Part shown: in pieces, positions 1-9,530 of the stretch
How positions within the stretch are numbered: the stretch's first letter is position 1
How the letters are laid out: each line of letters starts with the position of its first letter
Assembly (NCBI RefSeq): GCF_000422445.1
Contig: NZ_AULU01000011.1
Span: 62,001 to 126,000 of the forward strand
Direction of reading: 5' to 3'
DNA length: 64,000 nucleotides
Source: Paenibacillus assamensis DSM 18201
GTDB taxonomy: Bacteria; Bacillota; Bacilli; Paenibacillales; Paenibacillaceae
The notes under the pieces: model-generated
Seen by the model: the letters and a program-made list of their open reading frames with translations, nothing else
Told to the model about the DNA's origin: nothing
Databases searched by the model: none
Made by a program: the position numbers and the translations under genes

Positions 1-1
1 G

Positions 2-3000
2 GATCATGGTGTCATGTACGGCACGATCGCCTTTTATAAGGCATGCCGCAAGCATGGAATTAAGCCCATTATTGGTATGGAGGCATACGTTACCGCTGGC
101 ACGTTATCGGATCGTGGGACACGCAAGGAACAGCCGATTTATCATTTGATTTTGCTGGCGAAAAATAACGAAGGTTATCGCAATTTGATGCGTATGTGCA
201 GCATTGGTCACTTGGAAGGCTTCCATTATAAGCCTCGGATTGATAAAGAGACGATGCACCGCTATTCGGAAGGTGTTATCGCTTTAAGCGCGTGCTTAGG
301 CGGTGAAGTGGCACAGCATGTGCTGCATGATCGAATAGATGAGGCTCGCCAGGTTGCGATGACGTACCGAGATATATTTAAGGATGGTTTCTACTTGGAG
401 CTGCAAGATCATGGGCTTCCTGATCAGAAGAAGGTCAATATTGGTCTCATTGCACTTAGTGAAGAGCTAGGCATTCCATTAGTTGCAACGAATGATGTTC
501 ATTATATGGAACAATCAGATGCCGCTGTTCAGGATGTGCTTATATGTATCGGTACAGGCAAGACGGTGGAGGAAAAGGCACGATTGCGTTTCTCCTCTGA
601 TCAAATGTACATGAAATCTGGCTCGGATATGTTGAAGCTGTTTCCGCATGTCCCGCAAGCGATCTCGAATACGGCTGATATTGCTGAACAGTGTAATGTT
701 GAGATTGAGCTGGGCACACATGTGCTTCCTGAATTTAGTCCAATCCCAAGCGAGATGACGGCTTCTTCTTATTTGGCTGAGTTGTGCCAAGCGGGATTAC
801 ATGCTAGATATGAGCACTTGTCAGAATGGAAGGATGAACAGTTCCGACTTCAAGCCCAAGAGCGTCTTGCTTATGAGTTGAAAACAATTGATGCGATGGG
901 CTTCTCGGATTATTTTCTAATTGTTTGGGATTTCATTCGCTTTGCGCATGAGCAAGGCATTATGACAGGTCCTGGACGTGGATCTTCTGCTGGAAGTTTG
1001 GTTGCATACACGCTTCGAATTACGAATGTAGATCCGTTAAAATACAAGTTATTGTTTGAGCGATTTTTGAATCCAGAGCGCATTACGATGCCTGATATCG
1101 ACATTGACTTCAATGATGAGCGTCGTGATGAAGTTATTGCCTATGTCGCAGAGAAATATGGGAGAGATCATGTTGCTCAAATAATAACGTTCGGTACGAT
1201 GGCAGCTCGAGCTGCTGTGCGTGATGTTGGTCGTGTATTGGATGTCCCCTACCATGAGACAGATAAGGCGGCCAAGCTGATTCCATCTGCCGTTGGCATG
1301 ACCTTAGATAAGGCGTTGTCGCTCAGCAATGAACTGCGGGAGTGGCGGGAGAAGGAAACTCGTATTAATGATCTTATCAGTATGGCACTTAAGGTAGAGG
1401 GCATGCCGCGACATGCTTCCACCCATGCTGCCGGTGTCATTATTGGCCCTGAACCGTTAACGAATTATGTGCCGCTTCAGGAAGGCACAGAGCGTGTACC
1501 TTTGACGCAGTTTTCCATGGAGCATCTAGAAGCAGTCGGATTGTTGAAGATGGATTTCCTAGGCTTACGGACTTTGTCGATCATTGAACGCACGTTGAAT
1601 TGGATTAAGGCGAAGACAGGAGAAAGCCTTGATCTTGATCGAGTCAATGACGAAGACGCGAAGACGTATGAATTGCTAGGCAGAGGCGAGACGACAGGGT
1701 TGTTTCAATTAGAATCAGCTGGGGTGCGCCGTGTGCTTCGAGATTTGAAGCCATCTGTATTTGAAGATATTGTATCGGTATTAGCATTGTATCGACCTGG
1801 TCCGATGGAGTTTATTCCTAACTTTATTTTGAGCAAGCATGGCAAACAGCCTGTACAGTATCCGCATCCTGATCTGGAGCCTATTTTGCAGGATACGTAC
1901 GGGATCATTGTATATCAAGAACAAATTATGCATATCGCCTCCAAGATGGCAGGCTTCTCTTTGGGAGAGGCGGACTTGCTCCGCAGAGCGGTATCCAAGA
2001 AGAAGCGAGAGGTGCTTGATCAGGAGCGTGAGCACTTTGTTAAAGGCAGCTTAACTTTAGGGTACACGATGGAAGAAGCCAATCGTGTTTATGACATGAT
2101 TGTTCGATTTGCAGATTACGGTTTCCCACGCGCCCATGCAGCGGCATATGGCGTCCTAGCATTCCAAACGTCTTATTTGAAGGCCCACTATCCAACGGAG
2201 TTTATGGCATCGATGCTAACGGCTCAAATGGGCAATCACCGCAAAGTCGCTGAATATATTGAAGATTGTCGTCGCACACAGCTAGAGGTGCTTCCTCCTG
2301 ATATTAATGAAAGTGAAGTAACGTTTACGCCTGTGGATAGTGCCATTCGTTTTGGCTTAGCAGCTATTAAAAATGTAGGTACGCAGGCAATTGAAAGTAT
2401 CATTCGTGAGCGCCGCAACCAGCCTTATGAAGATTTGCAGGATTTCTGTCGCCGTGTCGACTTGCGTGTGTGCAATCGTCGTGTTGTTGAATCGTTGATT
2501 CAAGCAGGAGCCATGGATTCATTGCCTGGGCATCGAGCTCAATTGTTGGCTGTTCTTGATGAAGTGCTTGAAGCGGCAGTGAAATGGCGCAAGCAGCGTG
2601 AGGACTTGCAAATTCAAATGTTCGATTTTGTAGAAGTCAATAACAGACAGATCGATTATCCAGATATTCAGCCGTTCACAATGAGTCAGCAGTTGGAGCT
2701 GGAGCGGGATTTGCTCGGGCTATATTTGTCGGGTCATCCGCTTGATGAATTTGTAGAACTGCTGCGAGAAGCAGATGCGGATCGCATCGTGGATTTGCAT
2801 GATGCACCAGATGAGAGTGAATGTGTTGTCGTTGGCATGATTGTATCGGAACGAAGCATTATGACGAAGAAGGGTAAGCCGATGGCGTTTATCGAGCTTG
2901 AGGATCGCATCGAGCGCGTAGAGGTTGTGCTATTCCCTGAAGTATGGAGGCGTGCTCAGCCACTTGTTTCGAAGGGAGCTTTAATCGCGGTGCGTGCCAA

Positions 3001-3595
3001 AGTCCAGCAGCAGGATGAGGGCTTCAAGCTATTGGCGCATGATGTGTCGCCGCTAGATTTGAACGCCGTGGCGCAGTTGGCACGGCGTGCGCGTCAGCAG
3101 CGCGCAGCGGCTGCCACCGGCGGTCGCGATGCAGTCGGCCGCGGTGGCGCGGATCGCGCCCATACGCGTGCGCCAAGCACTTCCGCTCAAGCGGCAGGCG
3201 AGCGCGCAGCGCACGGCGAAGCAACTGCCCGCGCCAACGGCAGCGCCTCAGCCGCCGAGGGCCATGGCCTTGCCAGCGCGGGCTATACGCCACGCGCTAG
3301 TGCGCCAGCGGCAAGCGCCGCTCCGCCCGCCGCTGCAAGCGCCGCAGGCGCATCACGCGCCAAGCAGGGCCAGCGCGTGTACATTAAGATCACGGCCGAA
3401 TGCGAACGGCCAGAGCTCTTGAATGAGCTGAAGTCGCTCATTCAAGAGCATCATGGCACGCTGCCGACCGTGCTCTTTTACGAGCGCGAGCAGCAGCTTC
3501 GCGCTCTTAGCGGAAGCTATACGCTGAAACCTTCTCCGCAGCTGTTTAAGCGCATTGAAAGCTTATTTGGAGAAGGCAGTGTGCGCGTCAAGTAA
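2..3595 (+). CDS. dnaE: DNA polymerase III subunit alpha DnaE (5' end outside window)
   Basis: DnaE-type replicative polymerase alpha subunit. The frame is open from base 2 (Asp-His-Gly-Val before the first Met at 14), so the gene begins upstream; roughly the first 45 residues of the PHP domain are missing. Visible order: PHP domain, polymerase palm with the PDIDIDF motif (nt 1091-1111, carrying two catalytic aspartates) and the KMDFLGL segment carrying the third (about nt 1547), fingers, helix-hairpin-helix region, an OB fold (about nt 2810-3050) and a C-terminal domain ending in VRVK. Between OB fold and C-terminus (about nt 3075-3370) lies an Ala/Gly/Arg-rich low-complexity stretch of about 100 codons, far more GC-rich than the rest. 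This makes the protein longer than the approximately 1115 residues of B. subtilis DnaE. No terminator is obvious right after the stop. Confidence 0.97.
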   Translation, partial: DHGVMYGTIAFYKACRKHGIKPIIGMEAYVTAGTLSDRGTRKEQPIYHLILLAKNNEGYRNLMRMCSIGHLEGFHYKPRIDKETMHRYSEGVIALSACLGGEVAQHVLHDRIDEARQVAMTYRDIFKDGFYLELQDHGLPDQKKVNIGLIALSEELGIPLVATNDVHYMEQSDAAVQDVLICIGTGKTVEEKARLRFSSDQMYMKSGSDMLKLFPHVPQAISNTADIAEQCNVEIELGTHVLPEFSPIPSEMTASSYLAELCQAGLHARYEHLSEWKDEQFRLQAQERLAYELKTIDAMGFSDYFLIVWDFIRFAHEQGIMTGPGRGSSAGSLVAYTLRITNVDPLKYKLLFERFLNPERITMPDIDIDFNDERRDEVIAYVAEKYGRDHVAQIITFGTMAARAAVRDVGRVLDVPYHETDKAAKLIPSAVGMTLDKALSLSNELREWREKETRINDLISMALKVEGMPRHASTHAAGVIIGPEPLTNYVPLQEGTERVPLTQFSMEHLEAVGLLKMDFLGLRTLSIIERTLNWIKAKTGESLDLDRVNDEDAKTYELLGRGETTGLFQLESAGVRRVLRDLKPSVFEDIVSVLALYRPGPMEFIPNFILSKHGKQPVQYPHPDLEPILQDTYGIIVYQEQIMHIASKMAGFSLGEADLLRRAVSKKKREVLDQEREHFVKGSLTLGYTMEEANRVYDMIVRFADYGFPRAHAAAYGVLAFQTSYLKAHYPTEFMASMLTAQMGNHRKVAEYIEDCRRTQLEVLPPDINESEVTFTPVDSAIRFGLAAIKNVGTQAIESIIRERRNQPYEDLQDFCRRVDLRVCNRRVVESLIQAGAMDSLPGHRAQLLAVLDEVLEAAVKWRKQREDLQIQMFDFVEVNNRQIDYPDIQPFTMSQQLELERDLLGLYLSGHPLDEFVELLREADADRIVDLHDAPDESECVVVGMIVSERSIMTKKGKPMAFIELEDRIERVEVVLFPEVWRRAQPLVSKGALIAVRAKVQQQDEGFKLLAHDVSPLDLNAVAQLARRARQQRAAAATGGRDAVGRGGADRAHTRAPSTSAQAAGERAAHGEATARANGSASAAEGHGLASAGYTPRASAPAASAAPPAAASAAGASRAKQGQRVYIKITAECERPELLNELKSLIQEHHGTLPTVLFYEREQQLRALSGSYTLKPSPQLFKRIESLFGEGSVRVK

Positions 3596-3758
3596 TACAA
3601 GTTGAGCTGTTACGATTATTATTGCGTTACAATGTCATTGTCTGACTAGCACTAGACTTTGAATTTCGAATTCACTTTCTGTGACACTTCGTGATCAAAA
3701 GATGACTTTTTGAACAACCTCTATAAGGCACTCACCATTTTCTACCTTCCGGCATATA

Positions 3759-3785
3759 TTGTCTTTACACCTTGTGTAGAGACAA
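3759..3785 (+). promoter_or_regulatory. Hairpin in leader of the PgpA-like gene
   Basis: Twelve-base arms (3759-3770 and 3774-3785) pair with a single G-T mismatch around a 3-base loop, 18 bases before the GGGGA ribosome binding site of the next gene. No T-run follows, so it is not a classical terminator; it could be an mRNA structure or an operator. Confidence 0.4.
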
Positions 3786-3817
3786 GGCTGCGGATCGTGT
3801 GACAGGGGGAGTGCCTT

Positions 3818-4312
3818 TTGAATTATACAATGACCGTATCATGGTTGGAACAGCGTGGAGTGAAACTTGAAGCGATAGCAGAAATCGTATATAAGCTGCA
3901 GAAGCCTTACAATGCACGACTAGAATTGGAGCAGTGCCTCGATAGCGTGAAGTCAGTATTGCACAAGCGGGAAGTGCAATATACGCTAATGACAGGCATC
4001 GCCATGGACATGATGGCAGAACGCAAACAATGGCCAGAGCCACTGCAATCGATGTTGGAAGCGGATGAGTCCTTATATGGAGTAGATGAGACGTTGGCAT
4101 TGGGCATTACGAGCATGTTCGGTATGATAGGTCTGACAAGCTTTGGATATTTGGATAAAAACAAGCTAGGTATATTGGGACAGTTGAATAATGACCATAG
4201 TGGTATACATGTGTTTCTTGACGATCTCGTAGCTGGTCTTGCGGCGGCGGCATCTGCTCGGATTGCACACCAAGATCCGAACGCTGTCAAGTACGATAAA
4301 GTAGATTCATAA
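3818..4312 (+). CDS. Phosphatidylglycerophosphatase A-like protein (YutG/PgpA family)
   Basis: A 164-residue protein that by pattern belongs to the PgpA family, which dephosphorylates phosphatidylglycerol phosphate in phospholipid synthesis; Gram-positive short forms such as YutG are related. Supporting features are the N-terminal LEQRGVKLEAIAEIVYKLQ segment typical of the Gram-positive members, the conserved NDHSGIHVFLDDLVAGLAAA tail with its acidic/Asp-rich motif, and the length of about 160 residues. Unlike E. coli PgpA it has little obvious transmembrane content. Start chosen is TTG at 3818 with GGGGA at 3805-3809, 8 bases upstream. It stands alone between dnaE and a small gene. The family assignment is from memory of the consensus, so the exact substrate is inferred. 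Confidence 0.75.
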   Translation: MNYTMTVSWLEQRGVKLEAIAEIVYKLQKPYNARLELEQCLDSVKSVLHKREVQYTLMTGIAMDMMAERKQWPEPLQSMLEADESLYGVDETLALGITSMFGMIGLTSFGYLDKNKLGILGQLNNDHSGIHVFLDDLVAGLAAAASARIAHQDPNAVKYDKVDS

Positions 4313-4510
4313 TCTATGAGATTGTGTGATAGTCATCATTGACTTTTGCTTATTGCAGCAGCTCTTTTTAAAAATACTCCGCCCTAATAACTGGAATATT
4401 GTGTAGAATCTATAGTAACGAAGGCTCGATTTTGTTGCTATGAAAATGGCACTATGTTATCATAGGTGCATTAATGACCATGCAACAAACGTGAGGAGGT
4501 ACTCACGCGA

Positions 4511-4699
4511 ATGTGGACAGTAATCTACATCGCTCCGACAGCTAAAATTGCTGAAAGAATTAACAACAGATTGACGGAGGAAGGATTTCTTGTACAAGTC
4601 CGCCCTGTCCATATGTCTAAACAACAATTCGAAGTGCTCGTACCTTCCGGAGAAGTGGAAGAAGTGCAGGAAGTGCTCAACTCTATTTTGCACGCATAA
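4511..4699 (+). CDS. Small conserved-looking protein, function unknown
   Basis: A 62-residue soluble protein starting MWTVIYIAPTAKIAERI, with alternating beta/alpha character (beta strand, helix, QVRP strand, FEVLVPSGEVEEV, helix). This pattern recalls small ferredoxin-like proteins of the DUF2007 sort, but no decisive motif is seen. ATG at 4511 is preceded by GAGGAGG (4493-4499), spaced about 11 bases. A hairpin terminator follows directly, so it is probably monocistronic although accD starts only 137 bases later. I do not recognise it with certainty. Confidence 0.6.
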   Translation: MWTVIYIAPTAKIAERINNRLTEEGFLVQVRPVHMSKQQFEVLVPSGEVEEVQEVLNSILHA

Positions 4700-4700
4700 T

Positions 4701-4746
4701 ACGGCTGCTTGACGAACGTCATTTTTGTTGAGACAGCCGCTTTTTG
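4701..4746 (+). terminator. Rho-independent terminator after the 62-aa gene
   Basis: Stem CGGCTG / CAGCCG (4702-4707 with 4734-4739) followed by CTTTTTG; separates the small gene from accD. Confidence 0.6.
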
Positions 4747-4836
4747 TTGCCTACAATCGGGCGCATTCGTTCCGTGGACAAGCCCTAGTGGATGTTGTTT
4801 ACATGCAGCGTAAATCAGCCTAAAGAGGTGTCATGA

Positions 4837-5721
4837 GTGTTCAAAGACTTATTCCACAAAAAGAAGAAATACGCGACGATTCCATCCATACGAGATGACA
4901 GCGATCGTCCTAAGCGTGAAATACCTGAGGGATTGATGACAAAGTGTGCCAAGTGCGGCACGATTCAATATCATAAGGAATTGGAAAAGAACTTGAAAGT
5001 CTGCTCGGAATGCGGACACCATGCTCGTCTCAGTGCATGGGAACGTATTCAGATGACTTTAGATGATGGTCGTTTGTTTGAATATGAAGCAAATATGGTG
5101 TCTGAAGATCCACTCGAATTCCCGGGATATGCGAAGAAGCTGGAGCAGCAGCATGCTAAATCCGGCTTGAATGAAGCTGTTATTTCCGGTGAAGGTACGA
5201 TTGGCGGATATCCTGTTGTCGTTGCTGTTATGAGCTTCGACTTCTTCAGTGGTAGTATGGGATCTGTTGTTGGTGAGAAAATAACTCGAGCGATCGAGAT
5301 GGCGATGCAGAAGAAGTATCCGCTTATCATTTTCTCTACGTCAGGTGGAGCTCGTATGCAGGAAAGTATATTGAGCTTGATGCAGATGGCGAAGACAAGT
5401 GCAGCATTAGCGAAGTTTCATGAAAGTGGAGGACTCTACATATCCGTATTTACGGATCCTACAATGGGAGGGGTTTCTGCGAGCTTTGCTATGTTGGGGG
5501 ATATTAATTTGGCCGAGCCAGGGGCTCTTGTTGGTTTTGCAGGCCGAATTGTTATTGAGCAAACCATTCGTCAAAAGCTGCCGGACAACTTCCAAACTGC
5601 TGAATTTAACTTGAAGCACGGTCAGGTTGATATGGTCGTTCCACGGAAAGACATGCGTCAAACGTTGACGAAGTTGATTGATCTTCATACCGTGAAAGGA
5701 GAGATGGCGAATGGCGAGTGA
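4837..5721 (+). CDS. accD: Acetyl-CoA carboxylase carboxyltransferase subunit beta
   Basis: Beta subunit of the carboxyltransferase half of acetyl-CoA carboxylase; with AccA it moves CO2 from carboxybiotin to acetyl-CoA, giving malonyl-CoA for fatty acids. The N-terminal four-cysteine zinc ribbon is complete (C37, C40, C56, C59), followed by the crotonase-fold carboxyltransferase domain with the [10 protein letters not shown] and [15 protein letters not shown] segments that form the oxyanion region. Length 294 matches the family (E. coli 304). Start is GTG at 4837 with AGAGGTG at 4824-4830. The stop overlaps the accA start by 11 bases, so the two are translationally coupled as expected for a fixed-stoichiometry complex. 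Confidence 0.97.
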   Translation: MFKDLFHKKKKYATIPSIRDDSDRPKREIPEGLMTKCAKCGTIQYHKELEKNLKVCSECGHHARLSAWERIQMTLDDGRLFEYEANMVSEDPLEFPGYAKKLEQQHAKSGLNEAVISGEGTIGGYPVVVAVMSFDFFSGSMGSVVGEKITRAIEMAMQKKYPLIIFSTSGGARMQESILSLMQMAKTSAALAKFHESGGLYISVFTDPTMGGVSASFAMLGDINLAEPGALVGFAGRIVIEQTIRQKLPDNFQTAEFNLKHGQVDMVVPRKDMRQTLTKLIDLHTVKGEMANGE

Positions 5722-6676
5722 GCTTCCATTTGAACAACCGCTAGCAGAATTGAAGCAGAAGATTGCAGAATTGAAGCGCTTTGGCGAAGAGAAGAACATA
5801 GACTTCAGCGAAGAGATTGCGCGACTGGAAGAGCGTCATGCTAAGTTGGCAGAGGAGATCTACTCGAGCATTTCACCGTCTCAGAAGATGCATCTGGCTA
5901 GACATCACCAGCGTCCAACGACGCTGGATTTTGTTAATCATATTTTTACTGACTTTATCGAGCTGCATGGTGATCGACTATTCGGGGATGATCTGGCTAT
6001 CGTCGGCGGTATTGCGAAGCTGAATGGCATGCCCGTAACCGTTATAGGCCACCAACGAGGTAAAGATACAAAAGAAAACATAGCACGATTTTTTGGAAGC
6101 CCTCATCCTGAAGGATTCCGGAAGGCGCTGCGCTTTATGCAGCAAGCTGATAAATTTAAGCGTCCTATCATTACGTTTATCGATACAAAAGGTGCATATC
6201 CTGGTAATACCGCAGAAGAGCGTGGACAATCGGAAGCGATTGCCCGTAACTTGCGCGATATGATGCTGATGGGTGTGCCGATTATTTGTGTTGTTATTGG
6301 TGAAGGCGGTAGCGGCGGAGCGCTTGCTCTTGGTGTAGGCAATCGAGTGTTGATGCTTGAGAATGCCATCTATTCGGTTATTTCACCGAATGGAGCGGCA
6401 TCTATTTTGTGGAAAGACGCTTCGAAGGCGGATCAGGCTGCAGAAGCGATGAAGATTACAGCTGCTGATCTGCTTGAGATGGGAATTATTGAAGAAGTAA
6501 TCCCAGAACCGCAAGGTGGTGCACACAAGGATATTCCTACGGCTGCGGAGTCTGTTAAGCATGCATTAGTAAGACAGCTAACCGAACTGCTGGCGATGAC
6601 ACCTGATGAGCTTCGTGAAAATCGATACGAAAAGTTCCGTTCTATTGGTCGATTCACCTATTTAGATCAAGCCTAA
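5711..6676 (+). CDS. accA: Acetyl-CoA carboxylase carboxyltransferase subunit alpha
   Basis: Alpha subunit of carboxyltransferase, partner of the AccD encoded immediately upstream. The 321-residue length fits the family. N-terminal helical segment (1-60) is followed by the carboxyltransferase domain with the [17 protein letters not shown] block, [31 protein letters not shown] and the glycine-rich [13 protein letters not shown] loop that binds the carboxybiotin/CoA. ATG at 5711 overlaps the accD end by 11 bases. In B. subtilis pfkA follows directly; here 166 non-coding bases and then pyk follow. Confidence 0.97.
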   Translation: MASELPFEQPLAELKQKIAELKRFGEEKNIDFSEEIARLEERHAKLAEEIYSSISPSQKMHLARHHQRPTTLDFVNHIFTDFIELHGDRLFGDDLAIVGGIAKLNGMPVTVIGHQRGKDTKENIARFFGSPHPEGFRKALRFMQQADKFKRPIITFIDTKGAYPGNTAEERGQSEAIARNLRDMMLMGVPIICVVIGEGGSGGALALGVGNRVLMLENAIYSVISPNGAASILWKDASKADQAAEAMKITAADLLEMGIIEEVIPEPQGGAHKDIPTAAESVKHALVRQLTELLAMTPDELRENRYEKFRSIGRFTYLDQA

Positions 6677-6786
6677 CTAACAATTTACAGTCATAACGGC
6701 GTATTCATTTGGTAAAACTTAAAAATATGACGATCTTCATATACAAAATGGACAAGGTATAGTAAATTAAATAGTTGTGAACTTGT

Positions 6787-6792
6787 TATAAT
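6787..6792 (+). promoter_or_regulatory. Candidate -10 element for pyk
   Basis: A perfect TATAAT lies 50 bases before the pyk start in the accA-pyk gap. No convincing -35 hexamer sits at 16-18 bases, so only the -10 is proposed. Confidence 0.4.
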
Positions 6793-6842
6793 AAATATAT
6801 CAAGTGGATAGTAGAGAGCCGAACAATTGGAGGAAACTCATA

Positions 6843-8273
6843 ATGCGCAAAACTAAAATTGTATGTACGATTGGTCCTTCCAGCGAACCTTTGGACAAAT
6901 TGAAACAACTTATTATGGCTGGTATGAATGTAGCACGATTGAACTTCTCCCATGGTGACTATGAGGAGCATGGCAATCGTATCATCAATATTCGTAAAGC
7001 AGCTCAAGAGTTGAACAAAACTGTTGCTATTTTGCTTGACACAAAAGGTCCTGAAATTCGTACTGGTAAATTGGCTGTAGAACCAATTGAGCTTGTAGAA
7101 GAACAGTACATTACGTTGACAACAGAAGAGATCGAGGGAGATGCGAACCGTCTATCGGTTACATACGCTGATCTTCCGCGTGATGTTGAAGTAGGTTCTA
7201 CAATTTTGATCGACGACGGTTTGATCGGATTGACTGTTGTTGAAGTTCAAGGTACAGAAATTAAATGTAAGATCGTTAACGGTGGTCAAATCAAGAGCAA
7301 AAAAGGCGTTAACGTTCCAGGCGTAAGCATTTCTCTTCCAGGTATTACAGAGAAAGATGCTAACGATATCCGTTTCGGTATCGAGCAAAACGTTGACTTT
7401 ATCGCTGCTTCTTTCGTGCGTAAAGCTAGCGACGTTATGGAAATTCGCAACTTGCTTAAAGAGCACAATGCGAACCACATCCAAATCATTTCCAAGATCG
7501 AGAACCAAGAAGGTGTCGACAACTTGGATGAAATTCTTGAATTGTCCGACGGTTTGATGGTTGCTCGTGGTGACCTCGGCGTTGAGATCCCTGCTGAAGA
7601 AGTTCCTCTAGTGCAAAAGCGCATGATCGAGAAATGTAACTTGGCAGGTAAACCAGTAATTACAGCAACACAAATGTTGGATTCCATGCAGCGCAACCCA
7701 CGTCCTACACGTGCGGAAGCTTCTGACGTAGCTAACGCTATTTTCGATGGAACAGATGCAATCATGTTGTCTGGTGAAACAGCTGCTGGTAAATACCCAG
7801 TAGAATCTGTTCTTACGATGTCCCGCATCGCTGAGAAAGCAGAATCTGCGCTTGAGTACCGTGAGATCTTCGTTCGTCAAAGTTCGAAGCAGCAATCTAC
7901 AATTACAGATGCAATCGGTCAAGCAGTTGCTAACTCTGCTTTGGATCTTGATGCAAAAGCAATCATCACATCTACACAAACAGGTTACACAGCTCGTATG
8001 GTATCCAAGTACCGTCCGAAAGCCCCAATCGTTGCTGTAGCGGCTTCTGAGCAAGTAATGCGCGGCATGTCCTTGGTATGGGGCGTTGTACCTGTTAAAG
8101 GTGAGCCAGCTAAAACGACAGACGAAATGTTCGATACAGCTGTTAAAGGCGGTCTTGAGACTGGTCTAGTAGCACACGGTGACCTCGTTGTTATTACAGC
8201 TGGTGTACCAGTTGGCTGTGCAGGTTCTACGAACTTGATGAAAGTTACGCAAATTGGTCAAGCTTGCAACTAA
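6843..8273 (+). CDS. pyk: Pyruvate kinase
   Basis: Last glycolytic step, phosphoenolpyruvate + ADP to pyruvate + ATP, cytosolic. Start is placed at ATG 6843 ([14 protein letters not shown]) because GGAGG at 6829-6833 is correctly spaced; the open frame reaches 13 codons further upstream without a site. Visible: N-terminal barrel strand with RLNFSHG, catalytic [16 protein letters not shown], effector K/Mg region, [12 protein letters not shown], and the C-terminal allosteric alpha/beta domain ending [10 protein letters not shown]. At 476 residues it lacks the extra C-terminal PEP-utiliser-like domain of the approximately 585-residue Bacillus enzymes. Codon choice is strongly biased (frequent CGT, GGT, AAC), consistent with high expression. 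Confidence 0.98.
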   Translation: MRKTKIVCTIGPSSEPLDKLKQLIMAGMNVARLNFSHGDYEEHGNRIINIRKAAQELNKTVAILLDTKGPEIRTGKLAVEPIELVEEQYITLTTEEIEGDANRLSVTYADLPRDVEVGSTILIDDGLIGLTVVEVQGTEIKCKIVNGGQIKSKKGVNVPGVSISLPGITEKDANDIRFGIEQNVDFIAASFVRKASDVMEIRNLLKEHNANHIQIISKIENQEGVDNLDEILELSDGLMVARGDLGVEIPAEEVPLVQKRMIEKCNLAGKPVITATQMLDSMQRNPRPTRAEASDVANAIFDGTDAIMLSGETAAGKYPVESVLTMSRIAEKAESALEYREIFVRQSSKQQSTITDAIGQAVANSALDLDAKAIITSTQTGYTARMVSKYRPKAPIVAVAASEQVMRGMSLVWGVVPVKGEPAKTTDEMFDTAVKGGLETGLVAHGDLVVITAGVPVGCAGSTNLMKVTQIGQACN

Positions 8274-8294
8274 TTTATAAATAGAAGTATCTAC

Positions 8295-8328
8295 AAAAGC
8301 AATGGTGTCGCAGCCATTGCTTTTGTTG
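8295..8328 (+). terminator. Rho-independent terminator after pyk
   Basis: Eleven-base perfect stem AAAAGCAATGG / CCATTGCTTTT (8295-8305 with 8314-8324), loop TGTCGCAG, then T-rich tail. Confidence 0.85.
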
Positions 8329-8365
8329 TATCGTTAACTTAACTTTCCATTAGGGGGAGTAGGAA

Positions 8366-8899
8366 ATGAGAAACGAAGAGCAGCAATTGATGCATCTCGA
8401 AATCGATCATCTCGCTAAAAATCCTTGGTTTGGTGTGGCTATGCGGGTTCGCTATCAGGAGACGGACGCAATGGCAGTCGTTTTCCATGGAAATGTTGCA
8501 ACTTGGTTTGAAGTTGGACGTACTGAATGGATAAGAGCACTTGGTGTTGACTACAAGCAGCTTGAAGCAGAAGGGCTTTTGTTTCCTGTCACTGATCTTC
8601 GCATCAGCTATAAGCGTCCTGCTCATTATGATGATTGGGTAGCTGTGTTTACAAGACTTGATCAGTTGGGGACGATTCGTATGTCCTTCCAATCGGTTGT
8701 GTGTAGACTGAATGAAGAGCAAGTTGCTCAGGTACAAACAGCAGGATGGTCGCCAGAGCCGATTGGAGAACTTCTTTACGAAGGCGGTACGGATCATGCT
8801 TGGATCGGACGTGATTGGCGTCCAAAGCGAGTGAGTCGTGAGCAGCCTGAATTGTGGTCTATGCTGCAGCAACTTGTGCAAAAGAAGATGGAAGCATGA
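8366..8899 (+). CDS. Acyl-CoA thioesterase, YbgC/4-hydroxybenzoyl-CoA thioesterase type (hotdog fold)
   Basis: A 177-residue hotdog-fold thioesterase predicted to hydrolyse acyl-CoA in the cytosol. The diagnostic stretch is RVRYQETDAMAVVFHGN (about residues 29-45) with the catalytic aspartate in ETDAM and the histidine/asparagine pair HGN, followed by WFEVGRTEW and the second strand ISYKRPAHYDDWV. Residues 1-26 form an N-terminal extension relative to E. coli YbgC, and the C-terminus carries an extra tail of about 30 residues. ATG at 8366 follows GGGGGAG (8353-8359). FxsA follows after 25 bases, probably cotranscribed. Confidence 0.88.
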   Translation: MRNEEQQLMHLEIDHLAKNPWFGVAMRVRYQETDAMAVVFHGNVATWFEVGRTEWIRALGVDYKQLEAEGLLFPVTDLRISYKRPAHYDDWVAVFTRLDQLGTIRMSFQSVVCRLNEEQVAQVQTAGWSPEPIGELLYEGGTDHAWIGRDWRPKRVSREQPELWSMLQQLVQKKMEA

Positions 8900-8924
8900 A
8901 ATGGTAAATAGGGAGTGAATGCAT

Positions 8925-9308
8925 ATGTGGTTCTTGTTATTACTCGCTCTAATTCCAGCGATGGAAATATGGGGATTTATTTTTGTAAGCGGCCAAATAG
9001 GAGGATGGAATACGTTCCTGCTTGTCATTGTTACGGCGATTATAGGTGTCCTTATTACCCGTCATGAAGCGGCGCAAGTATGGGGGGATGCACAGCAGCA
9101 GATGCAGTCTGGACAAATTCCTGGCCGCAAGCTAGTGGAAGGACTTTGCGTCATGCTGGGTGGTATTTTACTGCTGACTCCTGGCTTTGTAACGGATTTG
9201 ATCGGGTTTACAATGGTTTTTCCTTTAACTCGTCCCATTTATAGACACTACATGTTGAAATGGATTGAGAAAAAGATGCAGAATGGAAACTTTCATATTT
9301 TGCGTTAA
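8925..9308 (+). CDS. fxsA: FxsA family membrane protein
   Basis: Small integral membrane protein of the FxsA family (E. coli FxsA suppresses F-plasmid exclusion of phage T7; cellular role otherwise unclear). About 127 residues with an N-terminal hydrophobic helix, the family stretch PAMEIWGFIFVSGQIGGWNT, a second helix (LLVIVTAIIGVLITR), a cytoplasmic segment and a third membrane region LCVMLGGILLLTPGFVTDLIG, the most conserved family signature. The start at ATG 8925 is preferred over ATG 8919 because GGGAG at 8911-8915 leaves 9 rather than 3 bases. It sits in the same pyk-fxsA-ytvI-citZ neighbourhood as in Bacillus. Confidence 0.92.
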   Translation: MWFLLLLALIPAMEIWGFIFVSGQIGGWNTFLLVIVTAIIGVLITRHEAAQVWGDAQQQMQSGQIPGRKLVEGLCVMLGGILLLTPGFVTDLIGFTMVFPLTRPIYRHYMLKWIEKKMQNGNFHILR

Positions 9309-9379
9309 CAAATAGTGAATGGTACTAGCGGTTAATCTAAAAATGAACTAGTGGCGACAGTAGTAACGACATCGACACA

Positions 9380-9434
9380 GTGATGATACTAGTGATGATA
9401 CTAGTGATGATATTAGTGATGATACTAGTGATGA
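9380..9434. repeat. 12-bp tandem repeat, about 4.6 copies
   Basis: Unit GTGATGATACTA at 9380, 9392, 9404 (one C to T change), 9416 and a partial copy from 9428. The copies are almost identical, indicating recent slippage; copy number is likely to vary between strains. Confidence 0.9.
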
Positions 9435-9530
9435 CTACTGTAGTGATGTGATGAACTGGTTGTGACCTTAATGTTGGCTCACGCTAACGGTTGCCTTGGA
9501 GGCTATTTGGCTCCTAATTGCTCATTTTAT

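Noticed and set aside
3024-3422. Two overlapping frames (both strands) in the GC-rich part of dnaE
   Set aside because: Low-complexity GC-rich DNA keeps all frames open; translations are Arg/Ala/Pro rich without signatures.
6775-6792. TTGTGA plus TATAAT as a full pyk promoter
   Set aside because: Spacing of only 6 bases between the two is too short for a -35/-10 pair.
9380-9434. CRISPR-like array
   Set aside because: Repeats are 12 bp and contiguous without spacers; no cas genes in the window.
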